From positions 2,170,001 to 2,234,000 of the forward strand of contig NZ_JAUSXN010000001.1 of NCBI RefSeq assembly GCF_030816015.1: DNA of 64,000 nt. The letters are read 5' to 3'. Position 1 is the stretch's first letter; each line of letters opens with the position of its first letter. Below, one piece after another: positions 8,726-17,251 of this stretch. Under the pieces are notes generated by a model, which was given only the letters and a program-made list of their open reading frames with translations, searched no databases and was not told the DNA's origin. The position numbers and the translations under genes are program-made. Source of the DNA: Pedobacter sp. W3I1 (GTDB taxonomy: Bacteria; Bacteroidota; Bacteroidia; Sphingobacteriales; Sphingobacteriaceae).

Positions 8726-11700
8726 ATGAAACAACATCTAAAATATTTTTATGCTGCGGCATTCCTATTGCTATTCTGCAGCCGCTCTTCTGCCCAAAAG
8801 GTTGTATCGGTTTATAACGGCGAAAGCGAGATCAGCGCACCATTGAGTGTAACCCTAACCGATGGTTTCCATACTACCGGCCCTGTGCGCATTTTTACCA
8901 CAGGGCTGAGCTATGTGAACTGCGTGCCCTTTGTATCGGCGGCGAGCAGTGACCAGAACTACATCAGTACCAAAATATTTAAATCTGCGGGAATCGATCC
9001 TGGTAATCTAAGCGGTCGCACAAGCTGCGAGGTAAATGAAACGATCCAGTATTTTGACGGATTAGGAAGACCCCTGCAGACCGTTCAGGTTCAGGGAAGT
9101 CCAGGTTTCAGGGATATTGTACAGCCTGTTGCCTACGATGCCTTTGGCCGCGAAGCGATAAAATACCAGCCTTATGCGGCACAGACAGGGATTACGGGAA
9201 GTTTCCGTGATGCAGCAATCGGTGCTCAGTTTGACTTTTTCCATTTACCGCAGGCAGCTGGTGTAAAAGCAACAGATTATGCCTTTGCTGAAACACAGTT
9301 CGAAGCCTCGCCTTTGAACAGGGTACAGCAGCAGGGGGCACCGGGCGAAGCCTGGCAGATCAGCGGTGGGCATACCCTGAAAAGTGAATATGGCACAAAT
9401 GTTGAAAACGAGGTGAAGCTGTGGACGGTCAACGTTGCCGGTAACGGTGCGGGGGCAAGTTTTTACCCACAGGGGAAGCTATTCAAAACTACCATTAGGG
9501 ACGAGAACTGGGTGCCAGGCGGCCTGAAAGCTGGTACTACAGATGAGTTCAAAGACTTTGATGGTCGCGTGGTGCTGAAACGAATTTGGGAAACGGATAC
9601 GAAAGGGCTGTATACCTACTATGTTTATGATGACCTTGGCAACCTGTGTTATGTGCTACCCCCAGCAGTGAACGAGAACGGACAGGCAACATTAAACGGT
9701 TTTGATGAAACGCAGCCGGTGTTCGATCAGTTGATCTACGGCTACCACTATGATGGCCGCAAAAGGCTTGTGGAAAAAAAGATACCTGGTAAGGGCTGGG
9801 AGTTTATGGTATACAATAAACTCGATCAGGTTACGCACACGCAAGATGCCAACCAGCGTTTGGCTAGCCAGTGGAGCTGGATCAAATACGATGCTCTTGG
9901 CAGGGTAGTGCTTACAGGCATGGAGAACGGTCAGGGTATTGGCCGTGCCGGCATGCAGAACTATAATGACGGGGTCGCTGCACAGTGGGAAGAGCGTACA
10001 ACTGCTAACCCCGAAGGCTATACGAGGAATACGCATCCTTCAGCTGGTGAAGAGAACCCAAATATTGTTTTTCATACGATCAACTATTACGATGACTACG
10101 ATTTTCCGGGTAACAGCTTTGGCCAGCCTACAGGCAGCCAGGCTCCTGCAGCACGCACCAAAAGTCTGCTTACGGGCAGCAAGGTGAAAAACCTGGGCAG
10201 TGGAACGATGCTGCTAACGGTAAACTATTACGACCTTGAAGGGCGTGTGGTGCAGGGCAAAAGCGATCACCATATGAATGGTACCGATATAGTGGACAAT
10301 ACCTATAACTTTAGCGGTGAACTTACCGCGAGTACCCGCACACATACAGCAAGCGGAGTAACTACAAGCATTGCCAACCGTTTCGAATACGACCATATGG
10401 GCCGCAAAATCGCCACATTTGAAACTATTAACAACCAAGGCGAGGTGGCGCTGAACCATTTGGAATACAATGAGATCGGTCAGCTAAACAAGAAGAACCT
10501 GCATAACGATACCCAGGCTACTACTTTTGCTTATAATGAGCGTGGCTGGATGAAGAACAGTATATCCGATCAGTTCAGTATGGAGCTGAAGTACAACGAT
10601 AGCACTTTACCCCAGTTTAATGGGAATATTTCTGGTCAGGATTATACCAACGGTGCATCAAATGCTTTCAGTTATACCTATGATAAGCTGAACAGACTGA
10701 CGAACGCAGTTGCAGGCAACAACCTGGGAGAAGCCATTGCTTATGACGTAATGGGCAATATCAGCAGTTTAACCCGTGATGGTTTCGGCACGAACAGTTA
10801 TACCGGTTATGATGGAAACAGGTTGACAGCGATAAGCGGTTTTATCAACAGCAGTTATGCCTACGATGCCAACGGCAACCTGACAAACGACAGCCAGAAG
10901 AACATCAGCTTAAGTTACAATTTCCTCAACCTGCCACAAACGGTAAGCGGAAGCCAGAATCTGAATTATACCTACAGTGCAGCGGGCGAAAAACTGAAAA
11001 AACAGAATGGAGGAACCACAACCGATTATGTAGATGGCATCCAGTATACCAATGGAAGCATCGATTTTATCCAGACAGAAGAAGGGATTGCAAGGAACAG
11101 TTCAGGAAGTTACAGTTACGAATATAACCTGAGTGACCATTTGGGCAACGTAAGGGCTACTTTCTATAAAAACCCTAATACTGGCCAATTGGAGGTGCTG
11201 CAGCGTGATGACTATTATGCATTCGGATTAAGAAAAGTTGCAACTGGTGGAACAAATAAATACCTTTACAATGGCAAGGAGTTGCAGGAGGAGCTGGGGC
11301 AGTATGATTACGGCGCAAGGTTCTATGATCCGGTGATTGGCAGATGGAATGTGGTAGATCCGCTGGCGGAGGTTTCAAGGAGATTTAGTCCGTATAATTA
11401 TGGTTTTAACAATTCGATTAGGTTTGTGGATCCTGATGGAATGCTTCCAGAGGATAGAAGTCACACACGGAATGAAGATGAAACGGCCGAAGCTGATGCT
11501 CAAAGAGCAATAGAGGGACAAAGACATTTTGAAACTCAACAAAATGGCGGAGGAGATAATCCTCCCAAGAAGAAAGGCAAAACTATAGTAAATATGCCAG
11601 GTACTATAGTGCGGAAAGATTCTGTAACTCCCTTGCAAGCGGGAAGTATAGAGACAAATCAAATGTTAGATGAATGGCTGGGCTTTCTTAATTATACTCC

Positions 11701-12097
11701 TATAGGGAGAGCTGCTTCCTTTTTGAGGGATGTAACCTCCGAAGATACAGAAGATGCAGTAACAGCCTCATTAATGATGCAAAGTTATATTACTGGGAAA
11801 AAACTTCTCTTGCCAGCAGCAAAGGGAGTGAGTGTGATTGGGCCGCGTGCGACGTATAGAGAGTTTGCCAAAAAAAATGGTGCAAATTTTCTTGATGTGA
11901 CTGATGAGGGATGGACAATGCGCAAAAACGTGGCCTTTTTACAAGGCGTTGTTAAAAGAGGTGACAATGTTCTATTTGCAGGCAAATATAATCCAGCAAG
12001 ACTAGATCCGAATTCAGTTCTAGCACAAGAGATTAGGTATTTACAAAAGCATGGTTATTCCTGGACTGGTAATTTTTCCAAAATGATAAAAAAATAA
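8726..12097 (+). CDS. RHS-repeat toxin with DUF6443-type N-terminus and polymorphic C-terminal tip
   Basis: 1123 residues. Signal peptide 1-23 (ending SSA/Q). About residues 75-150 form the DUF6443-type region (IQYFDGLGRPLQTVQVQG, DAFGREAIKYQPYA). Many YD repeats follow, then the RHS core (YNLSDHLGNVRATF, YLYNGKELQEELGQYDYG, ARFYDPVIGRWNVVDP) ending at DPDGM, residues 902-906, where RHS proteins normally self-cleave. The remaining ~217 residues are the variable tip: a linker, an Ala/Leu-rich helix and a globular end (ATYREFAKKNGANFLDV, AQEIRYLQKHGYSWTGNF). I do not recognise its activity. The next gene, 9 bp away, is the likely immunity gene. The 3' part of the core is almost identical in DNA to the orphan cassette at 13291. 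Confidence 0.9.
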   Translation: MKQHLKYFYAAAFLLLFCSRSSAQKVVSVYNGESEISAPLSVTLTDGFHTTGPVRIFTTGLSYVNCVPFVSAASSDQNYISTKIFKSAGIDPGNLSGRTSCEVNETIQYFDGLGRPLQTVQVQGSPGFRDIVQPVAYDAFGREAIKYQPYAAQTGITGSFRDAAIGAQFDFFHLPQAAGVKATDYAFAETQFEASPLNRVQQQGAPGEAWQISGGHTLKSEYGTNVENEVKLWTVNVAGNGAGASFYPQGKLFKTTIRDENWVPGGLKAGTTDEFKDFDGRVVLKRIWETDTKGLYTYYVYDDLGNLCYVLPPAVNENGQATLNGFDETQPVFDQLIYGYHYDGRKRLVEKKIPGKGWEFMVYNKLDQVTHTQDANQRLASQWSWIKYDALGRVVLTGMENGQGIGRAGMQNYNDGVAAQWEERTTANPEGYTRNTHPSAGEENPNIVFHTINYYDDYDFPGNSFGQPTGSQAPAARTKSLLTGSKVKNLGSGTMLLTVNYYDLEGRVVQGKSDHHMNGTDIVDNTYNFSGELTASTRTHTASGVTTSIANRFEYDHMGRKIATFETINNQGEVALNHLEYNEIGQLNKKNLHNDTQATTFAYNERGWMKNSISDQFSMELKYNDSTLPQFNGNISGQDYTNGASNAFSYTYDKLNRLTNAVAGNNLGEAIAYDVMGNISSLTRDGFGTNSYTGYDGNRLTAISGFINSSYAYDANGNLTNDSQKNISLSYNFLNLPQTVSGSQNLNYTYSAAGEKLKKQNGGTTTDYVDGIQYTNGSIDFIQTEEGIARNSSGSYSYEYNLSDHLGNVRATFYKNPNTGQLEVLQRDDYYAFGLRKVATGGTNKYLYNGKELQEELGQYDYGARFYDPVIGRWNVVDPLAEVSRRFSPYNYGFNNSIRFVDPDGMLPEDRSHTRNEDETAEADAQRAIEGQRHFETQQNGGGDNPPKKKGKTIVNMPGTIVRKDSVTPLQAGSIETNQMLDEWLGFLNYTPIGRAASFLRDVTSEDTEDAVTASLMMQSYITGKKLLLPAAKGVSVIGPRATYREFAKKNGANFLDVTDEGWTMRKNVAFLQGVVKRGDNVLFAGKYNPARLDPNSVLAQEIRYLQKHGYSWTGNFSKMIKK

Positions 12098-12106
12098 AGT
12101 AGAGAT

Positions 12107-12550
12107 ATGAGACAGAATTTTATAGAATATATTTATGAGGTTTTTAAAAAGATGATTGAAGTATATCATTTTCAGAAAAAAACAGAGATGAATGAGGGGC
12201 AATCTTATAAAATTCAATATAGTTCAGATATTTTTGTAATCAAGGTTGAAAAGTACTTTAGAGAATTTTATGCAACTCTTTATAAAGTAAATAAACCAAA
12301 TAATGAAATAAATCTTTTTAATTTACTGGAATACCTTAATAGAGATAATGCGGAAGTGCCAAAATCTGACTATTTTCGTAAAGAAAAGAACATCGAAGAG
12401 AGTTACAGAAAACAAATATCTCATATATCCTCTGTGATTTATGATAATTATGACAAGATAGATGAATTTTTTAGGAAAGAAAATTATGATTCAAAAATGG
12501 CAGAATTTGAAAAATATTGGAAGAATAAACACCCTGAGTTCTACACCTAG
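12107..12550 (+). CDS. Probable immunity protein for the first RHS toxin
   Basis: 147 residues, no signal peptide or membrane segment, rich in Lys, Tyr, Asn and Glu and visibly more AT-rich than the RHS core upstream. It begins 9 bp after the toxin stop and is followed by a strong terminator (12561-12592). It has no recognisable domain. Position directly behind a polymorphic tip, small cytoplasmic size and foreign base composition are the usual marks of an immunity gene; this is inference from context. The C-terminal half (YDNYDKIDEFFRKENYDSK) looks helical. Confidence 0.65.
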   Translation: MRQNFIEYIYEVFKKMIEVYHFQKKTEMNEGQSYKIQYSSDIFVIKVEKYFREFYATLYKVNKPNNEINLFNLLEYLNRDNAEVPKSDYFRKEKNIEESYRKQISHISSVIYDNYDKIDEFFRKENYDSKMAEFEKYWKNKHPEFYT

Positions 12551-12560
12551 GTAAAATTAG

Positions 12561-12592
12561 AAGCCCAGTAATGTAAAATTGCTGGGCTTTTG
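12561..12592 (+). terminator. Rho-independent terminator after RHS/immunity pair
   Basis: Inverted repeat AAGCCCAG (12561-12568) / CTGGGCTT (12582-12589) with a 13-base loop, followed by TTGCTTTTT. It ends the transcription unit of the first RHS operon. Confidence 0.75.
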
Positions 12593-12896
12593 CTTTTTAA
12601 TAAGTTCGGTCTAATTGAGGTTATTCAACAAATTTCAATACCTAATTTTTTTCAATTTCACTTTCATATTGTGCATTACCTTCGAAGGTTTTTAATAGTA
12701 GATATTTATTTGTTGATGCAAATATCTATTCTGATGAAAAGGAGTTAGTATTGAAGAAGGATCAAAAAATCTGTATAGACAGTCAATTATAAAAGGATTC
12801 TTGATCATGCTTTAGTATTCCCCACTGTTCCATCACATGTGTTTTAGCCGTTTTTTGGTGCAGGCCTGAGGCCTGTACCAAAACAAATAAATCAAA

Positions 12897-12921
12897 GCCT
12901 AACAGTTTATAATTGTTAGGC
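12897..12921. repeat. Hairpin in RHS graveyard
   Basis: Perfect 8-bp inverted repeat GCCTAACA / TGTTAGGC (12897-12904 and 12914-12921) with a 9-base loop and no T-tract, seven bases before the first 25-bp palindrome. Function unknown. Confidence 0.5.
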
Positions 12922-12927
12922 CCAATC

Positions 12928-12952
12928 TGGTCTTAGCATCTCGCTAAGACCA
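12928..12952. repeat. 25-bp palindrome, copy 1 (GGTCTTAGC type)
   Basis: Perfect 10-bp arms TGGTCTTAGC and GCTAAGACCA around ATCTC. A second copy is at 13166-13190 and a decayed one at 31322. All lie just behind RHS/immunity modules. Confidence 0.7.
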
Positions 12953-13003
12953 AAATGTAATTTACATAAGAAAGCCCGGCAGTTAAAAATTGCGCGGGTT
13001 TTG

Positions 13004-13160
13004 TTATTTCTGTAGGAATTGGAGTTTAATTAGCCTTGCTTTTATTGTTCCGTAGGTCCTGGAGTGGAGTTTGGCGAGTTGGGTGATCTTGATGCCTTCG
13101 CTGAAACGCTGTGTGAGCAAGCTATCTTCCTCTTCGGTCCAAGCCAGACCCTGGTTTCCC
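13004..13160 (-). pseudogene. C-terminal remnant of a protein ending in a Myb/HTH-like domain
   Basis: On the minus strand ~50 codons read continuously to a stop at 13004: GLAWTEEEDSLLTQRFSEG, then IKITQLAKLHSRTYGTIKA, then RLIKLQFLQK. The W-T-x-E-E-D start and the final recognition-like helix RTYGTIKARL resemble the Myb/SANT-like trihelical domain found at the C-terminus of various Bacteroidota proteins. No start codon or upstream part remains; the fragment ends against the palindrome at 13166. Beyond the stop lies an imperfect terminator (CCCGGCA / TGCGCGGG). It looks like the 3' stump of a gene removed by recombination between toxin cassettes. A weaker similar trace (VGTITAKL on the minus strand near 31150) lies behind the second RHS locus. 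Confidence 0.55.
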
Positions 13161-13165
13161 CCAAT

Positions 13166-13190
13166 TGGTCTTAGCATCTCGCTGAGACCA
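13166..13190. repeat. 25-bp palindrome, copy 2
   Basis: Arms TGGTCTTAGC and GCTGAGACCA around ATCTC, differing from copy 1 by one base in the right arm. Together with copy 1 it brackets the minus-strand gene remnant at 13004-13160. Confidence 0.7.
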
Positions 13191-13223
13191 GTTTATAAAT
13201 AGATACCATCTTTTTATAAAACT

Positions 13224-14574
13224 ATGATATCTTGCCGCAGATCAATGGCAAGTGACCACATATTGAATAATCTCAACAATAATGGGGTTGAAAGCAATAA
13301 GCGGTTTACCGATAGCAGTTATACTTATGATGCCAATGGTAACCTGAAAAGTGACAGTCAAAAGAATATTACCTTAGGTTACAATTTCCTCAACCTGCCA
13401 CAATCAGTAAGCGGAAGCCAGAATCTGAATTATACCTACAGTGCAGCGGGCGAAAAACTGAAAAAACAGAATGGAGGAACAACAACCGATTATGTAGATG
13501 GCATCCAGTATACCAATGGGAGCATCGATTTTATCCAGACCGAAGAGGGGATTGCAAGGAACAGTTCAGGAAGTTACAGTTATGAATATAACCTGAGCGA
13601 CCATCTGGGCAATGTGCGGGCTACTTTCTATAAAAACCCCAATACTGGCCAGTTAGAAGTACTGCAGCGTGATGAATATTATGCATTTGGTTTACATAAG
13701 CTGAAACTTGACAATTCGAACTCCAATAAATACCTTTACAATGGCAAGGAGTTGCAGGAAGAGCTAGGACAGTATGATTACGGCGCAAGGTTCTATGATC
13801 CGGTTATCGGCAGATGGAACGTGGTAGATGCTTTAAGTGACGATGGAAAACAGATAGATAAATCACCATATGCATATGCTTGGAACAATCCGTCAAATTT
13901 GATTGACCCTGATGGTAACTGTCCTGACCACCCATGCGATGGTAGCTGTGGAATGTCGATGTCCAAAGAAATAGGTCATAGGTTTTGACATCGCAAAAGG
14001 ATTTAGGGAATTGCCACAGAAGCTATTGAGTTTTACGGATCTTAATGATGCCACGGTAATAGGAACAACAATAACGAGGGGTTCAGATGCAATAAATATT
14101 GATAATACACATGCTACCATTGTGGATCAGGTCAGTTCAGTTTTGGGAGCAGTTGTGCCTTTCGTCGCTGGTACCGCTTTAAAAAAAGGCACAGTATATT
14201 TAGGTGAAAAACTTTTTGGATCGTATGGAACATTACGAGGAACAGTAAAAGATGCCCACCACGTGATACAAGATGCAGCTGTAAGGGATCTGCCTAATTA
14301 TAATTCACTTGATGCGCCGTCAATTCACTTGGAAGGACCGTCTACAAAAGCCGGAACTCCACATAATCTGGCAACGGTTGCCCAAAGGGAGCGACGTGCA
14401 TTAGGAGATGGGGGAACGTACAAATCGGAGATGAACATTGCTTATCGCGCATTACGTGCAGCAGGACTATCTCCAGAACATGCTAAAGAAGCAGTAAGAA
14501 TGTCGAACTCCTATTCCAATAGCATAAATGTAACCCCTACTACAACTACTCGATTTCCATATACTAGAAAATAA
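13224..14574 (+). pseudogene. Orphan RHS core-plus-toxin cassette, frameshifted; HNH/Endo VII-like nuclease tip
   Basis: The frame from 13224 encodes the last ~220 residues of an RHS core (homology to the intact gene starts near 13291) up to DPDGN at about residue 228, then stops at 13988. The toxin continues in the next frame (read from 13981: GFDIAKGFRELPQKLLSFTD) to 14574. The shift is explained by 7 extra bases: ATAGGT at 13971-13976 is repeated at 13978-13983 after a C; without one copy the frame reads KEIGFDIAKGF. The tip carries DAHHVIQDAAVRDLPNY and EGPSTKAGTPHNLATVAQRE, a His-rich pattern like HNH/Endonuclease VII-type toxins, so a DNase is likely. No signal peptide or N-terminal shell: a silent displaced tip. 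An immunity gene follows at 14576. Confidence 0.8.
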
Positions 14575-14575
14575 T

Positions 14576-14902
14576 ATGACACATAGCTTCATTAAAGAAA
14601 AGGTAAAAAATATTGTTACGTTGTTGGTCGCAGAAGAATTTGACCTTTTATGGTTGAATGATCTTGATCAAAGAATAAATATACAAGAAATGAGGGAGGC
14701 CTTGAGTGGCTACGGCAAAATGACTATGCCGCCATCAAGTTCGTTCGATGAAATTAATGTTTATTCAACGAATGATCCAAATGAGGTAAGAGTAGATTTT
14801 GATTTATGGTTCGATGGGATGAAATCTGACCTAACTCTAAAGTGCACAATCAATAATTCAGAGCAAAAACAGTATAGTATTGATGATATTAGAATGCTAT
14901 AA
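14576..14902 (+). CDS. Probable immunity protein for the orphan nuclease tip
   Basis: 108 residues, one base after the toxin stop. Cytoplasmic, no membrane segment. The C-terminal pattern FDGMKSDLTLKCTINNSE...YSIDDIRML matches the small SDLTL...I.DI.VL protein family (DUF7668-like) that often sits next to polymorphic toxins; this family link is from memory. It probably binds and inhibits the His-rich nuclease encoded just upstream. It may still protect the cell even though the toxin cassette is silent, since siblings could carry the active version. Confidence 0.65.
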   Translation: MTHSFIKEKVKNIVTLLVAEEFDLLWLNDLDQRINIQEMREALSGYGKMTMPPSSSFDEINVYSTNDPNEVRVDFDLWFDGMKSDLTLKCTINNSEQKQYSIDDIRML

Positions 14903-14949
14903 GAGTGACTACTGGCAATTCAACTATTACATATTAATCGATATTACTA

Positions 14950-14997
14950 ACGAATTTGATAACCCTTAAAAAGTTGGGTAAGGGTTATCAAATTCGT
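14950..14997. repeat. Perfect 18-bp inverted repeat (long hairpin)
   Basis: The arms 14950-14967 and 14980-14997 are exact reverse complements (ACGAATTTGATAACCCTT and its complement) around a 12-base loop. It lies between two immunity/toxin remnants, 47 bp after the immunity stop, without a following T-tract. The arm length exceeds what a terminator needs. It could be a recombination scar, an mRNA stabiliser or a terminator. Confidence 0.85.
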
Positions 14998-15114
14998 AAT
15001 TTGGTAAGATCTGATAACAGGTATTTAAAAAGCAGTCTGATACTCCGCTGGCATAGCGTGTGTCTAATCGGTTCGCTAGTGCAAGCCTGCGCAATGCTTA
15101 CAAACATACAAAGG

Positions 15115-15320
15115 AATTCGTTAAAGTATCAAGCAAGATATACGATGGCAGATAGGGAAGCAGCAGCAGCGTTGGAAGTGACAGATCCAATTAGGCCTCT
15201 CGAATTTTATGTTAAAAAATATACGGGGCAGGGCTACACAGATGAAAATTTATGGCAGAAATTATACAAGGATCATCTAAGCCCAATCCTAGTGTAAATG
15301 CAAAATACGGTATTAAATAG
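15115..15320 (+). pseudogene. Third RHS toxin tip, C-terminal remnant with frameshift
   Basis: In one frame the sequence reads YTMADREAAAALEVTDP, EFYVKKYTGQGYTDENL and then degenerates to a stop at 15297. In the next frame from ~15252 it reads AEIIQGSSKPNPSVNAKYGI and stops at 15320. Restoring a single A in AATTTATGG (near 15247) would join them into YTDENLMAEIIQGSSKPNPS, a plausible toxin end. An immunity-like gene starts 7 bp behind. There is no RHS core in front, so only the extreme toxin C-terminus survives. Activity unknown. Confidence 0.5.
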
Positions 15321-15327
15321 AACTAAT

Positions 15328-15531
15328 ATGAATATTAAGAAATTGCTATATTCTAATGTGATATGGAAAAAGCATCCATTAAACGAAAAATTTTTTTACC
15401 TAAAAAAAAACGATCAAATTGTTTTATTAAGAATAAATAACTTTCCAGATGAGCCTCTTTTTTCTCTAATAGATGGACTTGATATATTAGATATTGAAGA
15501 TAAGCCAGAAGGATGGCAAATAGAATGGTGA
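15328..15531 (+). CDS. Small orphan immunity-like protein
   Basis: 67 residues from ATG 15328. The ATG at 15298 lies inside the toxin remnant and adds an unconvincing leader. Lys/Asn/Ile-rich, AT-rich DNA, no signal peptide or membrane helix, Trp-containing ends (VIWKKHPLNEKFFYLKKND, KPEGWQIEW). No family recognised. Its position right after a toxin-tip remnant suggests an immunity protein kept after its toxin was displaced; this is inference. Confidence 0.5.
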   Translation: MNIKKLLYSNVIWKKHPLNEKFFYLKKNDQIVLLRINNFPDEPLFSLIDGLDILDIEDKPEGWQIEW

Positions 15532-16365
15532 AAATTTTCTCACCCCGCTGGCTTACGCAAAGTTGGTATAACAAAGCTTGGCAGAAATGCTGGGACTTAT
15601 AGTCTTAGTGTCTCACCTACAAACTTAAGGTAAAAGATGGCACGTTAAAGCTTGCGAAACTACCTGGTGGCGATCGTTTTTACCTGAATGATTTACTGGC
15701 TGCCTACCTGGAGAGCCAGCGAAAAGGCTGTATTTGATTACCCCTGCTGTACCTGTTGTTTACCCTTTCTTGCTACCAGGTTAACCCCAGGGTTACCCTA
15801 CGGTTACCCTGGCTTTACCCTTTGGTTACCTAAAAGGTAAAGCCAATGCCTGTTTTGGCCGATCGGCTGCACAGGTTATGGTTATACTGCCCTTAAGCAG
15901 GCTGCCACAAGCAGCCCGGTTGTTGCAGCGCAGGCCAACTATAATGGTTCATTTTAGCTCATTATTCGTGTTAATTGGTTCAATTTAGCTCATTTTAGTT
16001 CAAAATGAGGCGCCAATGCTGCAAAGCCACTATGTTTGAGCATGGATTTAAACATACCGGTATAAATAGCAATCCCTTTTTGAACAAACATTTTTTCAAT
16101 AAAAGACAAAAATTATTGCAACGTATTCAAAAGGCGCAAATGGTGCATTCTCGGGCAAAGTAGGCAGTGTAATCGGCAGTAACTGGCTACAAACAAACAT
16201 TCTGTTTAAGTAATTCAAATCGGTTTAACTAAGATAAACATATTACAACCTCAGCATTTCTGCTTGGGTTTGTTGTTTTACATTACATTACAGCAATAAT
16301 TTTAATTTTACTGCTTTTATAATTAAAAGTAATTATATTGGGAAATCTATTATTAACCCTCATTT
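15532..16365. other. Gene-poor stretch with decayed mobile-element pieces
   Basis: No intact gene. It holds three traces. (1) 15624-15737 (+): a stop-terminated frame LKVKDGTLKLAKLPGGDRFY then LNDLLAAYLESQRKGCI, looking like the end of a small DNA-binding or accessory protein. (2) 15945-15994: a 19-bp sequence TGGTTCATTTTAGCTCATT repeated 31 bp later with one change, similar to the multiple end repeats of IS21-like elements. (3) 16115-16213 (+): a DUF6266-like N-terminus. A GGTTACCCT-rich run with ~12-base rhythm lies at ~15775-15840. The 160 bp before the fibre gene at 16366 show no copy of the 21-bp operator. Confidence 0.5.
16115..16213 (+). pseudogene. DUF6266-like protein remnant
   Basis: About 32 codons from ATT 16115 to TAA 16211: ATYSKGANGAFSGKVGSVIG then SNWLQTNILFK. 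The GxFSGKVGSVIGSxW block is the N-terminal hallmark of the Bacteroidota DUF6266 family (normally ~200 residues, often near mobile elements). The start codon is changed (ATT) and the rest is missing. Confidence 0.5.
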
Positions 16366-17145
16366 ATGAATACAAACCCACTAAAATTAAAGCTTCTTTT
16401 TTTGCTGATCTTAACAACGGCTACCAAATATGTTACGGCGCAAAATATTTTTCCGGAAAATGGAAATGCAGGTATCAGTACAACTACCCCGCAATACCGG
16501 TTGCAAATACTTGGAGATCATGGAACAACGCAGTTTAATATGCGTTATAATCATCCTGCCCCTGCGCAACGTGCAGATCTAACCTTATGGGCCAGTGAGC
16601 CGGGTTGGACCTGGACAGGTGTTGGAATTGGCAATAATGTAATCAATACCGTAGGTATCACACGCATTTTAGATACTAAAGGCGGTTCATACATCAGGTT
16701 ATTGGATTCGGAAATTAAATTAAACGTTGTTCAGCAAAATGGGGCAGATATTTCAGCTTTGTCCGTAAATCCTGAAGGTAATATAGGGATTGGCACCTCA
16801 ACACCAAAAGAAAAGCTTTCCGTAAATGGTAAAATCCGTGCACACGAGGTCAAAGTAGAAACAGCTAATTGGCCCGATTATGTTTTTGATGAAAATTACG
16901 AATTAACTTCTCTTCCAGCACTTGAAAAGTTTATCAAAGCAAATAAACATCTTCCAGAAGTACCTTCTGCTTTAGAGATTCAAAATAGTGGTTTAGATTT
17001 AGGGAAAACCCAAACCTTGTTTTTAAAAAAGCTGGAGGAACTTACCCTGATCCTCATTGAAAAAGACAAGCAACTGCAAAAACAACAGCAGGAATTAAAT
17101 GAAGTAAAACAGCAACTTCAGAAATTGATAAAGAAGAAAAGATAA
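16366..17145 (+). CDS. Secreted tail-fibre-like protein with WPDYVF/coiled-coil C-terminal module
   Basis: 259 residues. The signal peptide runs to about residue 25 (LLILTTATKYVTA/Q). The mature start NIFPENGNAGISTTTPQ is a fibre strand repeat, then a variable beta-rich domain with several Trp, then GNIGIGTSTPKEKLSVNGKI and the shared module (NWPDYVF, NKHLPEVPSA, long Gln/Lys coiled coil). In the helix region it has LGKTQTLFLKKLEELT where most paralogues have LGEMNKLLLKKIEELT, so it is the most divergent copy. It lies directly upstream of the pilin-secretin operon, whose own promoter (B) sits in the 245-bp gap. No 21-bp operator is seen in front of this gene. Confidence 0.78.
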   Translation: MNTNPLKLKLLFLLILTTATKYVTAQNIFPENGNAGISTTTPQYRLQILGDHGTTQFNMRYNHPAPAQRADLTLWASEPGWTWTGVGIGNNVINTVGITRILDTKGGSYIRLLDSEIKLNVVQQNGADISALSVNPEGNIGIGTSTPKEKLSVNGKIRAHEVKVETANWPDYVFDENYELTSLPALEKFIKANKHLPEVPSALEIQNSGLDLGKTQTLFLKKLEELTLILIEKDKQLQKQQQELNEVKQQLQKLIKKKR

Positions 17146-17251
17146 GTTTTGACCAATTATCTTTTCTTATGTCCTTCTTTTTAGCCGGTTGTGGGAGTTT
17201 AATTTATTCTGAAATAAAGCTTATTTTATATTCGGTTGGAAATATCGATTT

